A stretch of DNA of 44,215 nucleotides from Ignavibacteria bacterium GWC2_36_12. Its GTDB lineage: Bacteria > Bacteroidota > Ignavibacteria > Ignavibacteriales > Ignavibacteriaceae. Every line of letters starts with the position of its first letter. The stretch's first letter is position 1. Under the pieces are notes generated by a model. That model searched no databases. It was given only the letters and a program-made list of their open reading frames with translations, and was not told the DNA's origin. The DNA lies in the NCBI GenBank assembly GCA_001802795.1, contig MGZZ01000134.1:1-44215 (forward strand), in the 5' to 3' direction. Shown here in pieces: positions 17,095-25,230 of this stretch. Position numbers and translations under genes: made by a program.

Positions 17095-18255
17095 ATGTTT
17101 CAGAAATTCAAAGCTCAGATTGCAACCCGCAGAAGCATCTTAAGCGAAATCTTTGTAGTGATTGGTGAAGGATTCACTAACAACGTTGTAAAACATTTCA
17201 AGACTTTGAAGCCAACTGTTTTGCAGCTAAACGTTAATGCACAATGTAATGCAAGATGCGGTATGTGCAATATATGGCAGACTGAAAATAAAACAGAAAT
17301 TAATCTCCAAAAGCTTGATGAAGTTTTTTCAGACCCGGTTTTTAGAAACATTGAATATATTATTCTCTCTGGTGGCGAGCCTACTCTGCGGAAAAATCTT
17401 CCGGAGGTTGTTGACCTTATGCTTAAGCATATGCCTAAAATGCGAAAGATTTCAATCCCTACAACTGGAATCAATACGGATAGATCAGTTGCTTATTTCT
17501 CAGCTATTGCAAAGGCGTGTCTTAAACGTAATGTTTATCTGACTATCGGGATTTCACTAGATGGTGTAGAAGGTATTTACGAGCGTGTACGTGGAGTTAA
17601 GGGAGGATATCAAAAAGTGATAAACACCCTTACGGCTCTTAAAGAATTAAATAAAGAGGTTGAATTTTCACTTGGCATCGGTACAACTATAAGTGCAATG
17701 AATGTTTATGATGTTAATAATCTGGTTGAAGTTAGTAAAAAGCTTGACATCGGAATTAATTTTGTAGTTGCCGCCTTCTCAGATTCTTATTACAATAATA
17801 GTAACCTGTCTGATAATATTACATTTACGGCTGAAGCTAAGGAATTTCTTAGAAAATTCCTCAAAGAACGAATTAAGAAAAGTCCGTTATTGAGCGAAAT
17901 GCCATTTTACTATGAAAAAATCCTGGAGATGATGAATGGCGCTAAGCGCTCGATTCCTTGTCCTTTTCAAGATCAGGGTATAGTACTCGATGCCTCAGGC
18001 GATTTTCATTATTGTGTTAATAGTAAAACCGTCGGCAATATCCACAAAGATTCGGCGTCTACCATTTATTATGGTGCAGACAACATAAAATATAGAAATC
18101 AAGTAATTGAGGAAGTATGTCCAACGTGCGAAATCTCATGTTTTGTCGGTGTAGGGTTGCGTAAAAAAGCATTTTCATTTCTAGGTTACGTTCTGAAGAA
18201 TGGTTCTCGAAGAGTTTGGAATAACAATCTGCTGACTAAAGCTTCAAGTAACTGA
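17095..18255 (+). CDS. Radical SAM/SPASM domain protein
   Basis: The 386-residue protein has the radical SAM cluster motif C51-x3-C55-x2-C58 (CNARCGMC) followed by the SGGEP SAM-binding stretch. It ends with a Cys-rich SPASM-like region (IPCPFQDQG, DFHYCVNSK, CPTCEISC) that should hold one or two auxiliary iron-sulfur clusters. I prefer the ATG at 17095, preceded by GAAAGG, over a GTG at 17086. SPASM enzymes modify peptides, and some act on sugars or lipids. There is no obvious small precursor peptide next to it, so a glycan or lipid substrate is more likely here (inference). The 150-nt gap upstream, longer than others in the locus, may contain a separate promoter. Confidence 0.85.
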   Translation: MFQKFKAQIATRRSILSEIFVVIGEGFTNNVVKHFKTLKPTVLQLNVNAQCNARCGMCNIWQTENKTEINLQKLDEVFSDPVFRNIEYIILSGGEPTLRKNLPEVVDLMLKHMPKMRKISIPTTGINTDRSVAYFSAIAKACLKRNVYLTIGISLDGVEGIYERVRGVKGGYQKVINTLTALKELNKEVEFSLGIGTTISAMNVYDVNNLVEVSKKLDIGINFVVAAFSDSYYNNSNLSDNITFTAEAKEFLRKFLKERIKKSPLLSEMPFYYEKILEMMNGAKRSIPCPFQDQGIVLDASGDFHYCVNSKTVGNIHKDSASTIYYGADNIKYRNQVIEEVCPTCEISCFVGVGLRKKAFSFLGYVLKNGSRRVWNNNLLTKASSN

Positions 18256-18288
18256 AATATATAAAAACGAGCCGTTATTTATAGAGAA

Positions 18289-19509
18289 ATGTTAGGTATA
18301 AGCAGTACTTATAAAAAGTTAAAAAAAGGTTATTTAAAAAATCTACCCGAGGTTCTTGCATTAAAACGCAAACAATATCCGCAGTTTGTGTTTGAAAGCA
18401 ATCCCAAAACTTTAAAAGATGAAATTCCGGTTTTTACATTACATTCCGTTTATCCGGATAGATTTGAAGAACAACTTCAGTTCCTGAATAAGAATAACTA
18501 TCGAACTTTAACGGCTGATGAATTTTATGAATGTCTCATAGGGAGTAAATCTATTCCCGAAAGAGCTATTCTTCTTACCTTTGACGATGGTTGGAAAAAT
18601 CTCTATACGGTTGTATATCCTTTGCTTAAAAAATATAAAATGTTTGCAATATGTTTTATTATTCCAGGTCTAATATCTTTTAACTGGAAAGAAGAAACAG
18701 AACTTAATAATAATGAAACTAAACCAGACGGGTTCATTCCCGGTTCAGATTCTTTGTGTAGCTGGAATGAAATTAAGGAAATGCATGAAAGCGGGTTTAT
18801 TGATTTTCAATCTCATTCTATGTATCACGATCTCGTATATACTTCCGGGGATATAGTAGATTTTTTCTATCCAGGTTTTGATGACTATCCTATGAATATA
18901 AATATACCGGTTTATAAAGAAAACGGGGAAGAAAATATTTTCAGGAATGCGAAGCTTGGATCTCCTATTTACAGAAATTCTTCACGCTTCGCAGGTAAAA
19001 ACAGGTATTTTGACGATGAAAATTTGCGCAACAAGTGCATCGAATATGTATTTATAAATGGTGGCGCTGAATTTCTTAAAAGAAAAGATTGGCGCAAAAA
19101 CCTTTTTAACGTAGTACAAGACTATAGAAACAAATACTCTGATTCCGGATATTATGAGAATTTTGAACAGTTAAGAGAGAATCTGTTTTTTGAACTGAAT
19201 GAATCAAAAGTAATAATTGAGGAAAAACTTTCTGGAAAAAAAGTAAATCATTTTTGTTATCCTTGGTGGATAGGAAGCAGCCTTGCCTCAGAAATATCAA
19301 AAGAGGCAGGATATCTTACAAATTTTTGGGGCATTCTCCCTGGTCGGCGAACTAATAAAAGCGGAGATGATCCATACAAAATTTCCAGATTACTTTCGGA
19401 TGATTACATATTTAGGCTTCCGGGAGAGGGGAGAAAATCTCTTTCTCAAATACTGGGGAAAAAACTTTCATTGGACTATAGTAGGTTTATTAACAGGTTA
19501 TTCAACTAG
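18289..19509 (+). CDS. Polysaccharide deacetylase (NodB/CE4-like) family protein
   Basis: The 406-residue protein carries the CE4 signature. FTLHSV at 49-54 leads to LLTFDDGW with the metal/catalytic Asp pair D99-D100, and FQSHSMYH supplies the metal-binding H176-x3-H180. A late HFCYPWW block matches the RxPY/[FY]xxPx[GW] motif region. The middle (~185-290) is an insertion rich in aromatic and Asn residues that lengthens it beyond the usual ~200-residue NodB domain. No signal peptide is seen, so it may act in the cytoplasm, or export may use another route. It would remove N- or O-acetyl groups from a polysaccharide or a lipid-linked sugar. Confidence 0.85.
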   Translation: MLGISSTYKKLKKGYLKNLPEVLALKRKQYPQFVFESNPKTLKDEIPVFTLHSVYPDRFEEQLQFLNKNNYRTLTADEFYECLIGSKSIPERAILLTFDDGWKNLYTVVYPLLKKYKMFAICFIIPGLISFNWKEETELNNNETKPDGFIPGSDSLCSWNEIKEMHESGFIDFQSHSMYHDLVYTSGDIVDFFYPGFDDYPMNINIPVYKENGEENIFRNAKLGSPIYRNSSRFAGKNRYFDDENLRNKCIEYVFINGGAEFLKRKDWRKNLFNVVQDYRNKYSDSGYYENFEQLRENLFFELNESKVIIEEKLSGKKVNHFCYPWWIGSSLASEISKEAGYLTNFWGILPGRRTNKSGDDPYKISRLLSDDYIFRLPGEGRKSLSQILGKKLSLDYSRFINRLFN

Positions 19510-19535
19510 AAATAAACGATTAAAATACTGCAATA

Positions 19536-21029
19536 ATGAAAAAGATGAATAAAGCAAAAGTTAACCTCTTCTTTGGAAGAAATAAAGACGTTATTCTTAT
19601 AATTTTATTACACGTGTCAATTACAATTCCTCTTGCATTTTTACTAAACATATGGTATGATGAAGCATGTTCGTTAAATACATCTTCAAGTAGTATTTAT
19701 TATGCAATACAACGTTCAATCGAATTTGAACACCAGCCACCTTTCTATTATATATTGTTGAGCATTTGGAGAAAGTTAGATAATTCTTATTTTTTTGCCC
19801 GGCTGCTCTCAATTATTTTTTCAAGTGCGTCCATATTTGTTAGCCATCAATTCATAAAAAAATACTTAAAGATAAGCAAACCTGAATTTGTGACTTTCCT
19901 GATCGCAATAAATCCCTTCTTAATTCATTACGCCACTGAAATCAGGTTATATACTATGATAATTTTTCTTTCGGGTGTCTTGATCTTTTTAATGTATAAG
20001 ATTTACTTTTTTGATAATAAATCTAAGGTATATCGTATAATATTTATTCTGTTGACGATAATCTCACTTCATGCTCAATACTATATGGGATTTCTGTTAG
20101 TTGCAATCGGAATTAGTGTATTTATTTATAAAGGATGGAATAAATTCAAAAATTATTTAGTTGATATGGTTTTCCCTCTCTTAAGCTTAATTGCAGTGAT
20201 TCCATTTTTAGACGCCATTTCCAAGCAAATTGAACTTAGTGAAGAATTATTCAAGTTAAATATAGCAGGCATTGTAGAATTCTTTAAGGTCAGAATAGTC
20301 TCATATATTTTTGCATTAGATTTTTTCCCTTTAATAAGATTTTCCAGATATGAGGTATGGTTTTTTTTATTTTTAATAACTGCGATATTTTTATTTTCGA
20401 TTAAAGACCGCCTTAAAGGTTTTATACGGATAATGAGTTTTAAAGAGTATACTACTTTTCCGACAATTATTGTCTTAATATTGTTTTTTATTTTAATACT
20501 TGTTAAAATCGGTGCGAGAGTGTTAGAAATAAGGCATTCGGCTGCTCTGTTTCTGCCATTAATATTCACAGTCACATCTTTCATTTGTTTAACTTCAAAG
20601 AAAAAATTTTTAATATTTTGGTTTTTGCTTTTTAGCGTTCTTTATGTCGCGGCAATAGTTAATAGGTTCGCTCCAATGGCAAAGGAGGGCGATGCGATCA
20701 GAGTATCGAGATATTTAGAGGCACATGAAAAAGAAAATGAGATGATTTTTGTCCCCTATAATGTTATAGCTTTCCCCCTAGCGGTACATTACAAAGGGAA
20801 AAATTCAATAGTCACGTTATATGATAAACTGTTAACTGAAGAAGATCAAAGAAAATTGTTAGAAGATATAGACGATAAATCAATTTGGTTGGATTTTCCG
20901 GTGCCCGGCTGGGACAGGTATTCGAAAGAAATAAAGATATCAAGAAAATTTATAAATGATAATTTCGTTTTGCTGGATAAAAAATATTTTGAAGGGATGC
21001 AATTATGGCATTTAAGGAGAAAAAAATAG
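19536..21029 (+). CDS. GT39-like (ArnT/PMT type) membrane glycosyltransferase
   Basis: The 497-residue protein has about ten or more hydrophobic segments and the first-loop motif WYDEACS with the Asp42-Glu43 pair, followed by HQPPFYYILLSIW. This is the layout of GT-C fold enzymes (PMT, ArnT, RgtA-type) that use polyprenyl-phosphate sugars in the periplasm. A soluble C-terminal domain starts near residue 395. It probably decorates a surface glycan, lipid or protein outside the inner membrane and is the last clear gene of the plus-strand glycan locus. Confidence 0.82.
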   Translation: MKKMNKAKVNLFFGRNKDVILIILLHVSITIPLAFLLNIWYDEACSLNTSSSSIYYAIQRSIEFEHQPPFYYILLSIWRKLDNSYFFARLLSIIFSSASIFVSHQFIKKYLKISKPEFVTFLIAINPFLIHYATEIRLYTMIIFLSGVLIFLMYKIYFFDNKSKVYRIIFILLTIISLHAQYYMGFLLVAIGISVFIYKGWNKFKNYLVDMVFPLLSLIAVIPFLDAISKQIELSEELFKLNIAGIVEFFKVRIVSYIFALDFFPLIRFSRYEVWFFLFLITAIFLFSIKDRLKGFIRIMSFKEYTTFPTIIVLILFFILILVKIGARVLEIRHSAALFLPLIFTVTSFICLTSKKKFLIFWFLLFSVLYVAAIVNRFAPMAKEGDAIRVSRYLEAHEKENEMIFVPYNVIAFPLAVHYKGKNSIVTLYDKLLTEEDQRKLLEDIDDKSIWLDFPVPGWDRYSKEIKISRKFINDNFVLLDKKYFEGMQLWHLRRKK

Positions 21030-21145
21030 AAACTCTTAAAGAATATTTTGAACTTAATACTTCTTTTAAAGAGATTATTTTACAATGCCTATTAGCAAGA
21101 AAGTATTTTATCGACATTTATAAATATCGAATTACAAACAAATAA
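21005..21145 (+). CDS. Possible 46-residue small ORF overlapping the GT39 gene end
   Basis: An ATG at 21005, inside the end of the glycosyltransferase gene in another frame, opens a 46-codon frame (MAFKEKKIETLK...) ending in TAA at 21143-21145. TTAAGGAG overlaps its own start and cannot serve as its ribosome binding site. The product would be lysine-rich and helical with no recognised domain. It may be non-coding chance sequence in the gap between the convergent genes. Confidence 0.2.
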   Translation: MAFKEKKIETLKEYFELNTSFKEIILQCLLARKYFIDIYKYRITNK

Positions 21146-21174
21146 AATATGTATAAATATTCTGAGTAAATTAA

Positions 21175-21519
21175 TCAGCCGGGGGGCCAGTTCATTTGCC
21201 TGCCGCCAAGCAGGTGAATGTGAAGATGATAAACTGTTTGTCCGCCTTTATCGCCACTGTTTATAACTAACCTGAATCCATCATCAATTTTCATTTCCCT
21301 TGCAAGCTTGTTGGCGGCATCGATCATTTCACACAATACTTCCGAATGTTTGGTCATTTCAAAATTATTTATTCTGGGAATTTCTTCTTTAGGAATAATA
21401 ATGATATGAACAGGAGCCTGGGGATTTATATCTCTGAATGCCAGAACTTTATCAGATTCAAAAACAATGTCGGCTTTTATTTCTTTATCAATTATTTTTG
21501 AAAAAATGGTGTTGCCCAT
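21175..21519 (-). CDS. HIT family (HINT-type) nucleotide-binding protein
   Basis: The 114-residue protein is a complete HINT-branch histidine triad protein. IFSKIIDKEI at the start, AFRDINPQAPVHIIIIPK in the middle and the triad H98-L-H100-I-H102 followed by LLGGRQMNWPPG at the end are all family-typical. Such proteins hydrolyse AMP-lysine or other adenosine phosphoramidates in the cytoplasm. It follows the response regulator by 2 nt and is probably co-transcribed with it. Its housekeeping role is likely unrelated to that regulator. Confidence 0.95.
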   Translation of the reverse strand: MGNTIFSKIIDKEIKADIVFESDKVLAFRDINPQAPVHIIIIPKEEIPRINNFEMTKHSEVLCEMIDAANKLAREMKIDDGFRLVINSGDKGGQTVYHLHIHLLGGRQMNWPPG

Positions 21520-21521
21520 AA

Positions 21522-22892
21522 TTAGTCTTCCTTCTTGTCTCTATGGGATTCAATTTCATATTTTTTCATTTTGTTGTAAAGATGACTTCTCTGTATATCG
21601 AGAACTTCTGCTGTTTTGCTAATATTCCAGTCGTTTGCCTTAAGTTGCTTAAGAATGAAGGCTCTTTCTGCTTTTTCTTTGAATTCCTGGAATGAATTAC
21701 TCCCATCAATAATATCATTAATTTTAGATTGTCCGGTTGTAGCAAGAAAATCAATGTCACTTCTTTTAATTTCTCTTTTATCTACAAGTATCATAATTCT
21801 TTCAATAACATTTCGAAGCTCCCGAACATTCCCTGTCCAAGGTAAACTTTTCATCAAAGCAATTGCATCATCACTGAACTTTACTGCAGGTTTTTTATGC
21901 TTGTTGGAAATATCATTTGCAAAATGTTCGATGAGAATTTTAATATCTTCAGCTCTTTCACGTAAAGGAGGTACATAAATCGGGATTACATTTAACCTGT
22001 GATAAAGGTCTTCCCTGAAATTATTTTTTTCGATTTCTTCTTTAAGATTTTTATTCGTTGCTGAGATTACTCTTACATCGACTTCAATTTTTTTTGTACC
22101 TCCAACCCTTTCAATCTTTCCGCTTTCCAGAGCGTGAAGAACTTTTGACTGTGCCTGTAAACTCATATCACCAATTTCATCTAAGAATAATGTACCTTTA
22201 TTAGCAAGTTCAAACCTTCCAATCCTTTGCTGAAAAGCTCCCGTAAAAGAACCTTTTTCATGTCCAAATAATTCAGATTCAATAAGCTCATTGGGGATTG
22301 CAGCGCAGTTTACTTCAACAAAGGGTTTTTCCTTCCTTGCGCTTTTATCGTGAATAGCTCTTGCAACTAATTCTTTTCCAGTTCCGTTTTCACCTGTAAT
22401 TAAAACTCTTGTTTCAAGCGGCGCAACTCTTTCTATAATTTCAAGAATGCTATTAATCGCTTTACTATTGCCGAGAATTTTTCCATCGCCGGTTAATGAT
22501 TTTTTTATTTCTTTATTCTCAGTAATAAGGTTGGCTTGTTCAACAGCATTTCTAACACTTATAAGAAGTTTATCGCGGTCAATCGGTTTTTCAATAAAAT
22601 CAAATGCGCCGAGCTTTGTAGCTTTAATTGCATTTTCAACACTTCCGTGAGCAGATATAATTATCACAGAAAGCGTAGGATTGATTTCCTTCACTTTTTT
22701 TAAGACTTCAAACCCGCTCATCTCCGGCATTTGTATGTCTAAAAGAAGAGCGGAAAAATTGCCCGAAGAAATTTTTTTTATTCCTTCCGATGCTGAAGTA
22801 GTGGACTCGACAGAATAGCCTTCGTATTCGAGAATGAATTTTATACTTTCGCAGATTTCTTTTTCGTCATCAATAATTATTATTGATTTCAT
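21522..22892 (-). CDS. Sigma-54-dependent (NtrC-class) response regulator
   Basis: The 456-residue protein has three domains. A receiver domain carries the phosphoacceptor Asp52 (LLLDIQMP) and a conserved Lys (FIEKPID, ~102). The AAA+ domain has Walker A GENGTGKE (167-174), a GSFTGA loop (214-219, a variant of GAFTGA that contacts sigma-54) and Walker B FLDEIGD. A Fis-type helix-turn-helix ends the protein (NISKTAEVLDIQRSHLYNKMKKY). It would activate sigma-54 promoters when phosphorylated. No sensor kinase gene is in the window. It overlaps the upstream YfiM-like gene by 4 nt (ATGA). The candidate sigma-54 promoter at 1626 is a plausible target. Confidence 0.95.
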   Translation of the reverse strand: MKSIIIIDDEKEICESIKFILEYEGYSVESTTSASEGIKKISSGNFSALLLDIQMPEMSGFEVLKKVKEINPTLSVIIISAHGSVENAIKATKLGAFDFIEKPIDRDKLLISVRNAVEQANLITENKEIKKSLTGDGKILGNSKAINSILEIIERVAPLETRVLITGENGTGKELVARAIHDKSARKEKPFVEVNCAAIPNELIESELFGHEKGSFTGAFQQRIGRFELANKGTLFLDEIGDMSLQAQSKVLHALESGKIERVGGTKKIEVDVRVISATNKNLKEEIEKNNFREDLYHRLNVIPIYVPPLRERAEDIKILIEHFANDISNKHKKPAVKFSDDAIALMKSLPWTGNVRELRNVIERIMILVDKREIKRSDIDFLATTGQSKINDIIDGSNSFQEFKEKAERAFILKQLKANDWNISKTAEVLDIQRSHLYNKMKKYEIESHRDKKED

Positions 22893-23542
22893 AGCGGGTT
22901 TCCGAAATAGTAAAGTGTTCGCATAACTAAAACCTGTGAGGGGAGGACTGATTCATCTTCTTTCAGAAATTTTCCAAAACATTTTCCAAGAAAATTTACT
23001 TCCAGGTCCCTGTAATCAACTGAAGACTGAATTTTGAAATCCTCCTCAAATGCTTCTATAAAATTACCAATTAGATTTCCGAAATCAAAAAAAAGAGTTG
23101 AATAAGAAAGAAAAGCAAAGCCGAAGAAATGAGCGAGCTTATCTTTATCGCCGTAATCATTTAATGGAGTATCATAAAAGAACCTGGAGGGAAGATTTTC
23201 ATTTTTAAGATTGTAAATTGAATCGCTGGCAGAAACAAGAGGATAATTCCAAACAGATTTTATTAAAGGAATTACAATCGGAACTTCTTTATATGGAAGT
23301 GTTGCTACACAAACAGCAAGTAAAGCTTCCGAATGATCGTTTCTGCTTGATTTTAAAGCAACTTTATAAATTGAATCTGCAGCGGACAAATCACCGCTCT
23401 CTTTTTTAAATTCTAAGAATTCTTTTGAAGCAATGTAGGATGAAATATGATTTACGGCTTTGGAGAGATTGCTTTGTTGCGGGAAGAAACTTTCCTGAAT
23501 TACAACTATAGAAAACATTATAAGAAAAAAAGAACTATACAT
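22889..23542 (-). CDS. DUF2279/YfiM-like or VanZ-like membrane-associated protein
   Basis: The 217-residue protein begins with a hydrophobic signal-like segment (SSFFLIMFSIVVIQ). Its conserved core is DKLAHFFGFAFLSY (~133-146), then a GNxIEAFEE stretch and DLEVNFLGKCFG. That order (DKxxHF, G...E, D...N..G...G) is the pattern of DUF2279/YfiM lipoproteins and the VanZ family. No lipobox Cys is obvious. The stop overlaps the start of the response regulator, so the two are made together; whether this protein senses an envelope signal for it is speculation. It has no recognised catalytic activity. Confidence 0.55.
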   Translation of the reverse strand: MYSSFFLIMFSIVVIQESFFPQQSNLSKAVNHISSYIASKEFLEFKKESGDLSAADSIYKVALKSSRNDHSEALLAVCVATLPYKEVPIVIPLIKSVWNYPLVSASDSIYNLKNENLPSRFFYDTPLNDYGDKDKLAHFFGFAFLSYSTLFFDFGNLIGNFIEAFEEDFKIQSSVDYRDLEVNFLGKCFGKFLKEDESVLPSQVLVMRTLYYFGNPL

Positions 23543-23747
23543 AGATCGTAATTTAATCTAAAATTTTCATCCGCCTAAGCATAAACAATGACTATTTTAT
23601 AGTTGTTGACTACTTTATTTTATTGAAGTTTATCAATTTTTTGTTGAACTTGCTTTTCAAGATATGAAAAGGGACGTGAATTGGAGAGATAAGCTAATTT
23701 AGTAGTTTATCCCTTCGCTTTTCCCGCCTCTCTGAAGTTAATTAACT

Positions 23748-23911
23748 GTATTAGTTAACGAAAACCCGCAGGAACTTATGAGATTGAGTTTTCCGCCAAA
23801 GGCGGATCCGCCTATAGCGGAGATGCTCACAGTTTATCAAGTGGAATATACTTCTATAAACTGCATGTAGGAGATTTTGTAGACACGAAGAAGATGATGT
23901 TCATTAAATAA
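23748..23911 (+). pseudogene. Fossil T9SS sorting domain
   Basis: The translation reads VLVNE, then after a one-base deletion near 23763 PAGTYEIEF, and later SLSSGIYFYK and VGDFVDTKKM, ending in a TAA at 23909-23911. This is the second half of a T9SS C-terminal domain with no gene body in front. A 30-nt double palindrome (23792-23821) interrupts it. The surrounding 506-nt gap (23543-24048) otherwise holds only AT-rich sequence and the ribosome binding site of the next gene. Confidence 0.75.
23792..23821. repeat. Two tandem 15-nt palindromes inside the T9SS fossil
   Basis: Two adjoining 15-mers, TCCGCCAAAGGCGGA and TCCGCCTATAGCGGA, each have a TCCGC/GCGGA stem. The first has the same sequence (on the other strand) as the palindrome at 28372-28386. 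They are inserted where a T9SS domain normally has an uninterrupted F-(D/N)-A-x-x-L-x-S-G stretch. Confidence 0.8.
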
Positions 23912-24048
23912 TTAATCAAATATCATTAAAAAAAATAGAAGGAGAGTATTTGATTATTCTAATAAAAAAAGCTACACGCCCTATTAAGCATTAATAATTA
24001 AAAAGAGTGGTGGAGAAAATGTGCCACTACTAAATAAAGAGGAGTAAA

Positions 24049-25098
24049 ATGAAACAAATTATTTTTATACTACTTTTTTTTTGTTCTGTGTCCTCTGGAC
24101 AAATCAGTTTAACATCTGATGATCTTTTAGGTTTAATAGGAAGTACAAGCATTGTATTAGCTGATACAACAGATTTAATTACAGTGGACGTTGGCACAGC
24201 CGGGGAAAATCAAACCTGGGATTTTAGTCCCTTGCAGCTTCATGGTATAATAGAAAATTATTCTTTTGAGAGTCCAAATCAAACTATTTATGCGGATTCA
24301 TTTCCACAGGCAAATCTTATACAACATCTTTTTTTCGATATGGATCCGTTGCATACATATACCTTTTATGATGTTAAGCCTCAATATATGAATGTTGCAG
24401 GATATGTTTTTTATACCCAGGGCTGGACTACAGTAGAAAAAGACAGTAATAAAACTGCATTGCCTATTAAATATGGTGATAACTGGGTTACAGGGGAGAT
24501 TGATACAGTTGGATATCCATTATATGATTCTACTTTTACAACAATAGATGCCTGGGGTACTATTACAGTACCGGCAGGTACATTTGATTGTTTACGTTTT
24601 CGATATGACAGGCGTTTTAATGTCATACAAATTGGTGGAAGACCGCCTGTAGTAACAGTCATAGATACAGGTACTATATCTTATGAATGGTATACAAAAG
24701 ACCACTTTCTTGTTGCATCTGTTGAAATCCCGGGACTTGAATCAGATGTAAACTTTACAAATGTAAGTAATGTATCTCTACTACAGGATGTAGTTATATC
24801 ATCTGTTACAGAGAATGTTAATACAAAACAGCCGCATAATTTTAGTTTACAGCAAAATTATCCCAATCCATTCAATCCCAAAACAATTATCAATTACCAG
24901 TTATCAATGAATAGCGATGTTTCTTTAATCGTATATGATGTAACCGGTAAAGAGATAGTAAAACTGGTTAGTCAATATCAAACAGCGGGGCAATACGCAG
25001 TTGTATTTGATGCGACCAACCTGCCAAGCGGAATTTATTTCTATAAGCTGCAAGCAGGTGAATTTGTTGAGACAAGGAAGATGATCTTATTAAAGTAA
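24049..25098 (+). CDS. Secreted protein with T9SS sorting domain
   Basis: The 349-residue protein has a signal peptide (MKQIIFILLFFCSVSSG, cleavage near residue 17) and a C-terminal type IX sorting domain starting with QQNYPNPFNPKT and ending TRKMILLK. The central ~240 residues are beta-rich and Trp/Tyr-containing. They include TAGENQTWDFSPL, a type of opening often seen in Ignavibacteria/Bacteroidota exported proteins, but I recognise no catalytic domain. AGAGGAG 5 nt upstream of the ATG is a strong ribosome binding site. It is likely an outer-surface or released protein. Confidence 0.85.
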   Translation: MKQIIFILLFFCSVSSGQISLTSDDLLGLIGSTSIVLADTTDLITVDVGTAGENQTWDFSPLQLHGIIENYSFESPNQTIYADSFPQANLIQHLFFDMDPLHTYTFYDVKPQYMNVAGYVFYTQGWTTVEKDSNKTALPIKYGDNWVTGEIDTVGYPLYDSTFTTIDAWGTITVPAGTFDCLRFRYDRRFNVIQIGGRPPVVTVIDTGTISYEWYTKDHFLVASVEIPGLESDVNFTNVSNVSLLQDVVISSVTENVNTKQPHNFSLQQNYPNPFNPKTIINYQLSMNSDVSLIVYDVTGKEIVKLVSQYQTAGQYAVVFDATNLPSGIYFYKLQAGEFVETRKMILLK

Positions 25099-25230
25099 AC
25101 TCGGACATTTTTCACTATGACGGATCCTGTTTTCATTCTAAAAACTTGGAACTTCACTGGGTAGATGCTTGTGGTGGTTTAAAACATTATGGTTAAATAT
25201 TTTTTTCATAAATAAATAACGGAGTATAAA

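Noticed and set aside
21198-21215. GCCTGCCGCCAAGCAGG in the HIT gene looked like a member of the palindrome family
   Set aside because: It encodes LLGGRQ, the normal C-terminal sequence of HINT proteins, so it is native coding sequence and not an insertion.
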